In this document: positions 41,020-52,586 of the stretch, piece after piece | Layout: every line of letters starts with the position of its first letter | Position numbering within the stretch: position 1 is the first letter of the stretch | DNA from: Echinococcus granulosus | Lineage: Eukaryota > Platyhelminthes > Cestoda > Cyclophyllidea > Taeniidae | DNA: 64,000 bases | Direction: 5' to 3' | NCBI RefSeq assembly: GCF_000524195.1 | Contig: NW_020170440.1 | Location: forward strand, 58,720-122,719 | Made by a program: the position numbers and the translations under genes | The notes under the pieces: generated by a model | The model's database searches: none | Seen by the model: the letters and a program-made list of their open reading frames with translations, nothing else | What the model was told of the DNA's origin: nothing

Positions 41020-43250
41020 CTGCCTGTCAGTCTATCTATCTCTCTATCTATAAATTCATTCTGTATCCATCTATTCACGTGTCCATTTATTCACCTGTCC
41101 GATCGCCCCGGACCCATACATCTAGCCATTCATCCCGAATTTGCGTACCTCTACCAAATATTTCCACACATCTAGTCCAATCATCTTTACACCCGGATAT
41201 ATTTTGAATCCTTTCATTCACCTTCTAGAGAGGCTCCTAAATTAGTCTCTTTCCTCCATCTGTTCACCCTTTTCCATTTCTATCATAAGTCCTATCTGCA
41301 TTCAGCTAGGATAAATCAACTCATCCAAGGTTTATTCATCCACCCTGAAATAGTCGATCCACTCTACCATCCACCCCTTAATTCTAAGCCTATCATCATT
41401 TACCTGAGACTCATCTACACATATTTCGATCTTTCCAGCCATCTCGAATCGCTTTTTGTCCTTCCAAGACCCGTACATCCATTCCAGACCCTTCCATCCT
41501 ATTTCCACATCTGTGAGCTTCAAAAGATGTCATCTCCGTGGCGAGACAATACCCCTCGCTGAAACACGATACCGTCCTGTACTATAATGCCAGAAGCGGT
41601 GGCAACACCGAGATGCTAGATATTTAGTGGATTGCATTCCCTTCCCCTAGGACTGACAACATTCACATTCCCGATTGCCATTAATGCGATTGTTGCTTAC
41701 AGTTTGTGTGCATTTGTAAGAAAAATGAGCCATGAAAATGTCTTCTTTATTCCAAAGTTTTTAAAATGGGTGATTACCACCAAATATAGGAAACTGCTAT
41801 GGTTTGGTTATCGTGCCACGAACAGTCCCCCCATTCATTCATTATATCTGCATTCCCCCATTTTCACTCTCTCTGTTTTTTGCTCCAAACTTTAATGTTT
41901 TGAATCTCCAAACCATCTTTTTACCCACTCACTCGCCTCTGTTCGGTCTGGTCTTTTTCATCTATCTCTCGAGCTCATCCATCCCTGAATCATGTGATAA
42001 CTCATCTCGGCGTCCTTATACCCATTTTGGTTTCACCAAACCATGAAGCAATCCCCAAAAATCAGTGTAAATCTATCCATCTTGTTTCCATTTACCCATC
42101 TTGTATCCATCTACCTCTACAAGACTTATCAATCCATTAAAAATAAATGTGTTTTCGGTCTATCTACCCATTTCTCTTAAACTTTTGCTAAGAAAGACGG
42201 AAAAGGAGACGAAAATGAAGTGCTCCTGAAGAATAGGAGGTGAGTTTATTCGTTGATTTGGGTGAGCAGTTGAAGGTAAAAGTAACTGGTGGATTCCAGA
42301 TCAGATTTCATAATCGTTCTTTCATGAAATCCAGTTCACCCGATCCATCGGTCGTTCATGAATTCAGGGAATTTCATGCCATTTGTCTTGGATGTGCCCG
42401 CATCTAATCCCTTCAACTCCGCTCCGTCAATCCCGCATCCATTCATCCATCCATCTGTCCACCCATTCCGTATCCATCCATTTCATTGCCTTCCTCATGC
42501 CTGTGCCATTTTACCGGAAATCCTTGGCTCATTTTTCATCTCATAATGTCAAAGTATGTGTTGCCGTTTTAAGCCACAAAAAGGGCACATTTGAGTGAGT
42601 GAGTGCTTACCTTACTGCAATGTGATGCTTCCCACGTTCCATTTACAGAATGCAGATGCAATGCCATGTCCGACAGTAAGTGGCTTGGAGCACTTTCCCT
42701 CTTGGGATGCAATTTACGGTCTCAGATCAGCGTCTCCGAATATGGGAACGAATTGCGACGTAGAAACTTGTCTTTGTGCGACAAAGGTCTATAGGTGACG
42801 CTGTTCACTGAAGGTGAGTTTTCCTGCTAATCAATTGCTTTAGCGGTTGCAATTAAAGAGGACGATCAGCTCTATCATAATTTGACAAAGAAAACGCTTT
42901 GAGTTAACATATTTTGTAAAAGGAATCAAACCGAGTGTTTAACAGTTGCAATCCCCGGAAAAGATCGTGTTGGGTCAGCTTCTAACAGGCAATATCCAAT
43001 ACAGTAGCTTCTTGAATACATCCACTTATCCATCTCGACGTCGATCGCAGATTTATCCAATCCCATATCTTTCCAACCACTCGTCCAGCACTACCTATAT
43101 CTAATACAAACCTATGATTGGTCCTTCCCTCTTTCCATACACTCATGTACTCAATCCAATTTACCTACACACCTACCCCTGCATCCATCCCTGATCCAGC
43201 CGTTCGTCGATCCACTAATAACTTCAGCCACTCCAGTTTTAGGCATTGAA
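41020..43250. repeat. Degenerate (ATCC)n-rich region
   Basis: Words such as CCATCTATTCA, CATTCATCCATCCATCTGTC and TATCCATCCATTT recur with substitutions across roughly 2 kb, densest at 41030-41530, 41900-42170, 42420-42490 and 43015-43270. The pattern is a strongly eroded tetranucleotide satellite with unrelated sequence between the dense parts. The ORFs over it (for example 42358-42598) are readings of the repeat, rich in Pro, Ser, Ile and His. Confidence 0.55.
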
Positions 43251-45741
43251 TCCAGATCAATCCATCTAAGATATACTTGCCCATTGGTTTCAAAGGATGC
43301 CTTTGAATTTAACAATCAAAGCCATCTCTTCAGAGGATGAGATCATCCTCCTCCAGTTCCAGCCAATTAGGCAGTGAAAACAGAAGAAGCTTTAGGCGAA
43401 TGTGCGACATCTGGGAAGCTGCTGGCGATTAGCGGTACTTCCAGCCACAATTTGTAAGCCTGTTCAAAAGACTGTTTTACTTTTAGCCGAATTGCACTAC
43501 AACCGATGGCTTTTTTACCCAGTGCTCGATTTCTGCTTTTGGTAGAAAATGAGTGAAAACCTTGGCTATTTGGTAATCGCTAAATCTAATGAGCCTCTTT
43601 GTTGTGGTTTTAGAGGTCGAACGATTAGAAAGCACTCGAACAACTAAGTGGGCTTGAATGTGCTTGAATATTTGATCGAATGCATTTGATGAATGATTGG
43701 ATAAAGACTGACCACAAAAGTCAGCTTTAGTCTTCCTTCCATTTTCATATTCTTGTTGATTCCTATAAGTGCGTGTGTGTATGTGTATGAAGACCGTTAA
43801 AGACTGATTTTCTTTGGTGTCCACGTCAATTACAGGCAATAAAATCGTGCAGAGGCTGAAGTATGATTTGGAAATTATTAGAAAATCTTCTCAAAGACCA
43901 TTATGGGTAATTTCGCAATTCTTCCAAAAAATTGCTTACATCTACGAAATTAATGTTGTTGAGATATCAAGCCAGCAATATCCTTAAATTGCGAAAGCTC
44001 GAAATTTTATCAGTTACCAATACTTCTCCGCGGTATATAATCAAATCTGTGGCTTTACTTTACAGATAAATTAGTCTGATGGACCACGTCCGCGATCCTC
44101 CAGTTTTCCCTAATTCATATCTGACAACCTCTTAGCAGATGATAGGACATTTGATCCCTCATTGATTGCGTTACTAAATGGAACGTACTTTCAAAAGTGA
44201 ATATTTTCACTATGGTGACGGGTGACTTTAAGCTTACCAATTTTAAATCCTGATCATGCCATTCTACCAATCAGAGAGGTAGAGATGAATACGTACTGCT
44301 CATTTGTAACTCCGGTGCGGCAAATTAATGCAGAAGGTGTGACAATAAACAAATAACCTAGACGTCAGGTCTTATTTATGAATTCAGTCATCAGATATTG
44401 TTATTGTAGTGATACAGAAGAGGTGATTCGTTACCCACGTTAAAGATAGTGTAAGGGTTGTAAAGTTGTCTAGTGAATGTCCGCCTACATACCGTTTTGG
44501 CTACCAGCTCCAGCACTTTCGGTCGTTGTTGCACAACTTCTCCCACTAAAAATTACTAAAACAACAATAATACACCGTCCATATAGTCAGCCTCTTGGGA
44601 TACAGAGAGGAAGAAAGTTGCTGATGCATCGTTTTGAGAATCTTCGAGATTTCCCTTACAGTAGAAGCGTACATCGTGTGCATTTTCATGAAAGTTCTTT
44701 CAGAGATAGGACCTGACCGGGGAAGCATGGAATCTTAGGCTGTACGTTGATCCACATAGGGCATTTTCAAAGATGTTCCTCTTCTGCATCAGCCTTTGAA
44801 ACTGCCTTTTTATCAAAATGAAACGAGTTGTGAGACAGACTTCATAGCTTAGTTTATCTCGTAGCTTCAGGGGGATATATCTGTCGCGCCCTTTCAATGC
44901 ACTAAATGATGTTCGGCACAGGTCCCATTCCGTAGGGTTATTTGTATATTCGTGAGAAGGTCGTGGCCGGTGAGCGGAGGGAAAAGGAGAGGTTAGATGC
45001 TAACGTTTTTCTTCCTTAGGGAAAAGTGGGCACTAACTAAGTTGTCAAATGAGCATGATATTTTGTCTCAGATAGCCCAAATTTCTGATAGAAATTAACC
45101 GTTTCTCCGACAGGAGTCATGGCCACAGAATGATTCAACTGATTTTCGTTTCAATTTTATTAAAAGAATGTAAGCTATATAGTAATAATTCACTCTTGGA
45201 GATACCAGCAGACTTCGGATTTTAAGGGAACTCTATCAATGCCAGAGGTGATGGGAATACTAGAACTAGGAAGAATACGTGTGATTAAGGGGTGAACAAA
45301 TGATTTTTCCCCAGACTTCAACCAAAGGGTAAGAGGTGGTGGTGTGAGTTCGAGTAAACGTTCCCAATTTTGCTATTCCTGTCACTTTCTGATCCAAAGG
45401 AAATGTATTATGATTGTTGTTCTTCGGACAAATATCACTAGGCTAATGCAGTTAAGGTAGTAAATTTAACACAAATCAAATTAAAAATGAGTAGATTTTA
45501 TTGGACGATGATTGAATAACTCCAAACGAATTGGCGACCCTAATTAAATTTGGGAATCCATACAATCTACCATGAGTTCTTTTTAACAATAATTAACAGA
45601 TAAAGCTTTTCTTTTCCTTAAAAGGTATGAATAAGGAAACAATGAATACCAAGCATTTGTAAAAGGCTATTTGATAATTTATGCACCTTAGTTCCTTTTA
45701 ATTGACTAATGGATAAGGTGGAAATATATACTTCTGCTTAC

Positions 45742-45920
45742 TTGAAATGGTGTTCACCAGGGCTCGATTAATCACAAATCCACTCAGTATCACAAATTCT
45801 CCTAAATATTTTTTTACTCTTGGCTTTAATAACAGGGTTATTTGAGACATACTTGGGCCAATTAGCAGATCAGACACTCGTTTGACCAATGGTCGGTTGG
45901 AGACGACGCCAATACCCCTT
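45742..45920 (-). other. Orphan exon-like ORF, minus strand
   Basis: An open minus-strand stretch reads through VKRVSDLLIGP, QITLLLKPRVKKYLGEFV and LSGFVINRALVNTIS, then meets a good GTAAGC donor at 45741. The amino-acid composition looks protein-like, but no clear acceptor was found at its upstream end and no neighbouring exon could be joined. It may be an exon of an unrecognised gene or chance. Confidence 0.2.
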
Positions 45921-48793
45921 TAGTCTCCACTACACCCCTCTACCGCCCCCACCCATCCGGCCAATCAATGCGTCTATCCTCCTTTTGGCGTGACTAGCTT
46001 AACAAGCAGCGCGCCTTTTTCACACTGCTAGTTATCATAGCACACCAGTTGCTACCAGGCTACGTAGATTGGTTGGAAAATCACCCCCTTCTCTACTACC
46101 ACTGCTTCAGTGGAATCGACATTTTCCAGTCGATCTGTGAGATCTGTGAGTGGCCATTTTTTTTCGGTATTTGTTCAGCAGAACAAGGAATTGTAGATTT
46201 TGAATTAACCGTAGGAGAATGGGAAGGATAAAGAAGCGCACCAATTCATGAGGTGTCTAGGCTTGCAATCTGGCCTTATACCTGCCACGTGTGAGCATTA
46301 CTCATCGGCGAATAGTCGATAAATTACGCCGCGTGACGCATGCACATGAAAGTCGACAAATTTTTGCACTTGCCATGAAACCAGGGAAGATGGCTAGCTG
46401 TTCTAGGTAGGAGGCAAAGTCTTCCTCCTATTTAAAGTGACTAAACATATGTGCGAAACGATTAATAGAGTAAATCACTCGACACGCATAAATAGCTTTT
46501 CAAATAAAATGCTAAAGATGTGTCACTCTACTTCATTCGTTTTAACTGAGTTGGAAACTATGACCGTTTTTTTGAGAAAAATGGAAATGAACGGCTTTTT
46601 TGCGATTTGATGATATGCGTAAATAAAATTGGATCATTTTAAAGCGCTGCCTAGTACAATCACCTCGCCATGGCATTACTCAAGCAACCTGATACATATC
46701 TAAGCGTGGATGACATTCAAAGAATAATATAATTCTGAAAAAGGCTTTGACAATTTAAATATATGCTTTTTATGTGTTTACTAAAAAATTTGCTTCATTT
46801 TTCCGGGTTTTGTTTTCCGGTATGTTTATTAAAACAAGAGAATTATTTGTAATATGCTGTTTTAAAATATCAGCATCGAGTTCGCCTAGTAGAGTTGATT
46901 TGTACAAGTGCTTTCAAATATGAAGCTTTTATACCATAATTTTTATGCTCCATTTAATTTTTTCGGTTTTCTACCCTTAAAGATCAATTGTTGAAAATAC
47001 TTAACCAGAACAATAAGGATTCTACGTGGTTGCAAGCTAGTAAGCATCAAAATCACCCATTTACGATATTCGTTTTAGAATTAAATAGCCGAAAAAGAAC
47101 GACGATTTTATTTCGCCCCAATTCCTTTACTTCATTAGCCAATAGCGAAAGAGAAGTCCTTGATGCGTTGATTCATGAATACATAGTAGTCGTTAAAGCT
47201 CCCTAATAGCTCTTCATAAATAGTGGTAGATGGAGTAGGCCCGCGCACCATTAAAACAAAGGCAGACAAGCTAGGTACGTTCTACCTCGGCGCCCTTTGT
47301 CGCTATTACACCCTTCTGTAATCTAACCATCGTATCGTCGGTTGATGCATTGGCGCCGTTCACCCGTCCAATAGACCAAAAGAACACCATCCTGATGTGG
47401 ATTTTGGTGGGGTTCTCCATGCCACTTTCGGGTAGATAAGCTGCACCAGAGTGGAAGAGATGTTTTACTGCAAAAATATCTCGTGGAATCTTTTTCCCAA
47501 AGACCAATCCACTCTCCAAGTCGGTAAAGATTGACCGTCGGCTATCTGTGTTTGGCAGATGGTTAAGTGACGACCATTACAAGAGTACCTAAGCGAGGTA
47601 GAGTCACTCACCCGACAGGAACAAAGATCATGCCATGATTTCCCATCTCAGCGAGTAGGCTTGTGAATCAATCGATAAGGGCAAATCTCACAGATTTTGA
47701 TAGAGTTCATCAGTCGTGTCCACTTTGGATAGGCTGTATCGCTTACGTCTGGACGATGTTCCACAAAGAATGGACTTCATGAGACTGACAAGTGCTTTTT
47801 ATAAGAGCATTCGTTGAATAACATAATATGGAGTCCCGAGGCTTCCCCGAAGCCATAACGCGCCGGAAAGGCCTAGGTGATTATTTCTACATCACTGCAG
47901 CGACACAACGAGTATCCCCCGGATTTGCTTCCAGGTGTCCTTCTCCCTTTCCATTCCATTCGCAACTTGAATGCAATCCATCACCCAGCCCATTTTATGA
48001 GGGTCCTTATTCCGTCTCGCAAAATCAACAACTGGTGCTAATCATAAACCCTCAAACCGATCATTAGTATTGTAGCGATTTGGTGTTTTGTTTAACCACA
48101 TGGGTACTTCATTCTCCGCAGCTGATACTCCTCACTCTGCAGGCAGCCTTTTACCCCTTTCAGTAGGTCAGTAAGTAGTAGGTTCTTCCCCACCACTCTG
48201 GCTTATTGAGACTTTAAGGAGGACTCACGAGGCTACATTCCGTCCACGCACGTCCTCGTAGCTAAGATTCTGCTAAACAAAATTTCAATTCGTGTTTCCT
48301 GATAATGGGGAAAGGAAAAGCAACCATCACCATCGCCATTGATTATCCTATAATCACCTCATCTGATGCAATTTCAGAGGGAATGGAATTTAATTAATTT
48401 CGTGGAGGACATTAATGAATTTGCCCAAGGCGAACACAAACCGTCATCTAGGCAATGAATTTTAATTCCTTGTGATTCTCTTTTTCCTTTCCAGCGTGAA
48501 TTTTATTTCTCACTTTCAAAAGGGCCATTTTACTTCCGGTAGGTGCCTTATTTTATTTTCCACTTGTTCGCACTTCTGCTTTTGGTTTCATGTTCTTGAG
48601 TTGAGAAGACCGCTCGGAGAAAGACATCTTTATTGCGGCAATGTGGAAGAATTTTTTTGGGGAAGTTAAAGCTTGCCTCCCCCTTCTCTCCCTCCTCGGG
48701 GATGGATGACGTCCTCTCGGTCAGTACGAATCGCTCTGCTCTGAATCTTCTCTGAAGTCGTAGTAATGTAATGCAAGAGAATAAGTTGCTTAC

Positions 48794-48883
48794 TAACGTA
48801 AAAAAGAGCTGAGAGGCGATCACCCATAGCCCAAAGGCCACATCGCGCCCTGAAGTGCCCGCGCAATTCAAAATATCAGATCT
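48794..48883 (-). other. Orphan hydrophobic exon candidate, minus strand
   Basis: Ninety bases, phase 0 at both ends, with a CTATGTAG acceptor on one side and a GTAAGC donor on the other. An in-frame TAG lies directly before the acceptor-bounded start, so the open frame fits the splice sites exactly. It codes for 30 residues including RDVAFGLWVIASQLFFTL, a likely membrane span. A further open stretch downstream on the same strand (47,271-47,519, with YLPESGMENPTKIHIR) could follow it. No family was recognised. Confidence 0.25.
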
Positions 48884-50764
48884 CTACATAGATTACTCTG
48901 TAGAGATTTCCGCGACAAACGTTCAGCCGTAATTTACCAAAACAAATTGCTGAATTTTTTAGTTTGTCACTGTTTCAGAATTTGGACTAGCGAAATTCCA
49001 TCTCTATTACCCAGGCAATTGGAAGGGTAGAAAAACAAACCCATCTTTTAAAAGTGGACACAAGATATACAAATGCCAGGTTAAGGGAAAAATGACGCTC
49101 AGATCTTCCATTTAAAACAGCTGTTCTTCGTCGGCACCCCCACATTTAGCACATTTGAGACATTTGCATTGTTTAGAGCCCCTCAACGGGAAGTCACTTA
49201 TTGACACCTGACCTGGCAATCGCCAGCGCGTTCCCGCCAATGGTAGTTTGGAAAGAGCACACAGCTACAATGCAAGTCACAGAACTATTTATGAAGCAAA
49301 ACTTCGAATGTGCTGGTTTTTGGACTTTTTATTCTTCTATGGCTGACCCTGACAGTTCAACAGGATAAGTTATCAAAGAATGGGCACCAATTAGAGGTCA
49401 AAATGCCAATCTCTGATTAGTCACGCCTTGAAGCATCGTCAGATGAATTTTGAGGTTAAATGATGTGTTTATGGTTTGAATGTGTGTTCCTGTCGCATTT
49501 CGCTTCCAATTAAGTGCAGATAATGCGTATCCGGTCCTCCGATTATCACCGTAAGTCGGTGTATTAATGGGAGTACTGTAGATGGTTCTTCGGGATTTAG
49601 AATCAGGTGAAATCTAGCCACAATGCAGACGTTGAGATCGGAGTAGATGTCAAAAGTCAATGCACTTTCCATTGTTCTTATGTCATAAGTCTTGTAAAAA
49701 TTTATCCTGTCACAACAGGTTTCGCACCTTTGTAACCCCTTGTGGTAGTCTCCGGTCTCCCAAATCGGAGATGTTCTTGTTCTTATTCTCTTTGTGGAAT
49801 GAGTTCACCGACGCTGCCACCAACATAGTGTCCAATGTGTCCCCTGAATATAAAAAGGCTTCCAAACCAAGACGTAACTTCGTTACGATGGGCGTTTAAG
49901 TCAAACCGGGGCTTTTTACCCTTCAAATAGAGATGTGTATGCTGCCATGGTGGTAATATATCAATTAGTGAGTGCCAAGTATGTCGAATGAGGGCCAGTC
50001 CAGTCCAGACACTTATTTGAGAACGAGGACCATCGGTAGCGCATGGGTCCATTTTGAACACTTGGTGATGAACGACACTTCCTGTAAACTAAGGTGCAAA
50101 ACCCGAACCTGTAAATATCTCCTCATAAAGGAGGCTTCAAGGACAATATGTCGATGAAAGTCTTAGCATCAAGATGTTTGAATGTTGTGATAGTCGACCC
50201 TTCGTGGCTAGTTAGTCGTTTAAAAATGGCAATCCCAACCGAGTTGGTTCCGTTCCCAGAAGAGCAGTCATTCCCGAAATTTCGCAGAACACCTGATTAA
50301 CGCATTATTGATCCCCTTCCGTGGCATTCTACCTCCAAAATCAAGACGTAAATCAAAGCCAGTTCACCATCAGCGGCATCTCAAAATGTATAACGAAGTG
50401 AAGCTGGCTACTTTGGATGGTTCACCTGTACTGACAACTTTTTATGTCAAAGCTTTCCGGGTCAGGTTTGCCCTCAAATGCTGGGGCGCTTGTATAGATG
50501 TGGCGGAAACCGCTTTAAAAACTAAACTTAAGCATCGTTTTTAGGGAAATATCCTGTGTTTTTTCTTGTGAAGGTGGAAACCTCGGTCGATTTGAATGTG
50601 TCCAGCAGATTTGTTTACTTTGAGGGTGAATATGAGTTAAGAATATTTTGAATCCTCAAACAACTCAAAAACTCGTGCAGACATGACTCACGGATTCCCA
50701 TATAAATAATTCTCGAAGCTCACCCCATTTGCTCTTTGCCATGTTCGCAGGTTCTTGCCGAGTC

Positions 50765-51943
50765 ATGGGACCCGGAAACTACTCTAGCAACACCAGTACC
50801 AATGGAGAGGAACTAAAGCCTTTGCGTGGAATCGTGCAAATGGAAGTAGGCCCGTCCCACCGGGACCGAATCAAACAATCAGAGTATCGAAAATTTCTGA
50901 AAATTAGGACCATTGTTTTCGGTATCGTGGCCTTCGTATTCTTTGTTGTTGGACTGCCTCTCGTCCTGTGCTCCAAGGAGACTGGAGGGTGAGCAAATTG
51001 AGTCATTTCTTCCGCGGGAACTTTTTCGCTGCCCAATTTTCTTACTTATGTCATCGCTTCACGAATATGTGAGGCCGTAACCATTGCAAATACAATTGCA
51101 GCAGATTTTGGCGGAGTTTGAGGAGAATTTGCGTATGCACAGCTACAGTTAACTCATCACTGTTTGCCTCTGCTATGGAATCAATTTAGCTGTCAAGTGA
51201 ATGATACGCCGGAAAAGAAACTCTCCCTCAAACCATTGACTTACTTTCAATTTTGACGCGTCAGACACGTCCGCCCCTCCATCCATTCATTTATCCATCA
51301 ATACTTAAAATTGTTTTCATTATTGTGAATTAAACGTCAAATCAATAATTAGTTAAAAATATTCTTTAGCCTTGAGGACTTTAGGTGCATTCCCTCCTCT
51401 TTGCTAATAAATATTTGAGATGTTGAACACTATTGATTGTTTACTTTGAACATGTTGTAATATTAGCGGCGGTCCTTTTAGGACACATTTCTTTTGAAGG
51501 CCGCACTTTACCGATTTTTCTTCTTAGTCGTGTTATATGGGCAACTGGTCTCATGTCTCTAGTACTGGGTGGCGTTTGTGCCCTCATCTTCTTCATCTAC
51601 CTGCCAATTTTCATGCGGGTAATGGCAACGCGATCAGAAACTGCTGCCTATCACCCACGAACAGCTGAGGCACTGAGAGACGTAAGCAAGATTCCACAAA
51701 ACATGATTATGTTTTATTCAGTTTTTTACCTATTTATTTTTGTTGATCATTTAGTCGCCGTATCCACGTCAGACCGACATAGCAGTGCCATCAATAGCAG
51801 ATCAGCCGTCTTCACGACCACTGACTGCAATCAACCCAAATTATGACCCATCTGAAGATCCCTTGCTTCAAAGTGGGCCGCCAGCAATTCCACCGTTGCC
51901 AATAGAAGAGCCTCCACGATACGACTACATTCAACGAGATTAG
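50765..51943 (+). CDS. Two-transmembrane protein with C-terminal PPRY motif
   Basis: Not assigned to a family. Exons 50765-50988, 51528-51681 and 51755-51943 join in phases 2 and 0 to give 188 aa. All splice sites are good: GTGAGC and GTAAGC donors, TTCTTAG and CATTTAG acceptors. The N-terminus is hydrophilic with sequons NYS (5) and NTS (9), then a basic RKFLKIR, a membrane span at about 49-69 (FGIVAFVFFVVGLPLVL), a short loop SKETGGR and a second span at about 77-104 (LVLGGVCALIFFIYLPIF). The tail is proline-rich and ends EEPPRYDYIQRD. PPRY (179-182) fits PPxY, the known ligand of WW domains such as those of NEDD4-type ubiquitin ligases. The basic residues before span 1 suggest both termini are cytosolic. 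The start was chosen as the first ATG after the acceptor-like TTCGCAG at 50750. Confidence 0.75.
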
Positions 51944-52586
51944 CAAAGAATATAAAAGCGCAAATCTAACTGCCACCAATAATCAAACTACAGTGTATTT
52001 AACGGAAATATATTTGTATCCAACAGGTCATCTACTTTAGTGATATTAAAAGTAGATAATTTCTAGGAGATTCATCTCTTGGGAAATGGTAATTAAGAAG
52101 TTTGAGGTTGCGGATTTACACTTTGGTATGAACCGATTTTCCAAAAGTGGTACAACTCTTGATTTCCACTGCTAATATTACAGTGAATTGATACTTTTAG
52201 CGGTATGTTTATCTACGCAAGCTTTATAGGCTCTGTTAAAAAACATTTTCTTATGTTTGTAGAACTCATTATGACTTCACATTTTCAGGTTAATTCCAAA
52301 CGAAGAGACCTAAACTAAAGCAGTTTGTTTTTAATTGCCTTGAGAAGCTGGAAATTGTGCTTTTGTAACAATTGGAAAACGAGAACTTCGTACGGGTGCT
52401 CTGATTCAAAATGCCAAAAACCAATACAAAACGTAAGCATTTAACAACTGAAGGCCTAGGATAACCTTTGTTCTTGGGAAAGTTTCTACTGTTTCTTTTA
52501 GCAAGTGCATTAGGCCATAGGTTAAATTTGTTTGTACTAACTGGTGGCCGCCATTCGATTCGCGCCCTGGTTGACGTGTCGGCAGG
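51944..52586. other. Spacer between the PPRY membrane protein and Argonaute
   Basis: Only 643 bp separate the stop of one plus-strand gene from the start of the next. It must hold the first gene's 3' UTR and probably the Argonaute promoter or 5' UTR. AATATA at 51949 and other A/T-rich words could serve as polyadenylation signals, but no canonical AATAAA stands out. No other feature was seen. Confidence 0.5.

Larger units (their letters stand above)
35767..50764. other. Gene-poor intergenic region, 15 kb
   Basis: No gene model could be assembled here. The part from 36.1 to 38 kb is strongly AT-rich. Decayed (ATCC)n sequence fills much of 41.0-43.3 kb. Isolated exon-like ORFs occur on the minus strand at 45.7-48.9 kb and are listed separately. 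The remaining ORFs are short, have no domain and are mostly open on both strands. Confidence 0.45.

Noticed and set aside
43483..43839. 118-codon minus-strand ORF
   Set aside because: No membrane span, domain or splice context; composition is unremarkable.
49660..49899. Open frames on both strands near 49.7-49.9 kb with acceptor-like sequences
   Set aside because: Neither strand could be joined to a neighbouring exon with confidence and no family was recognised.
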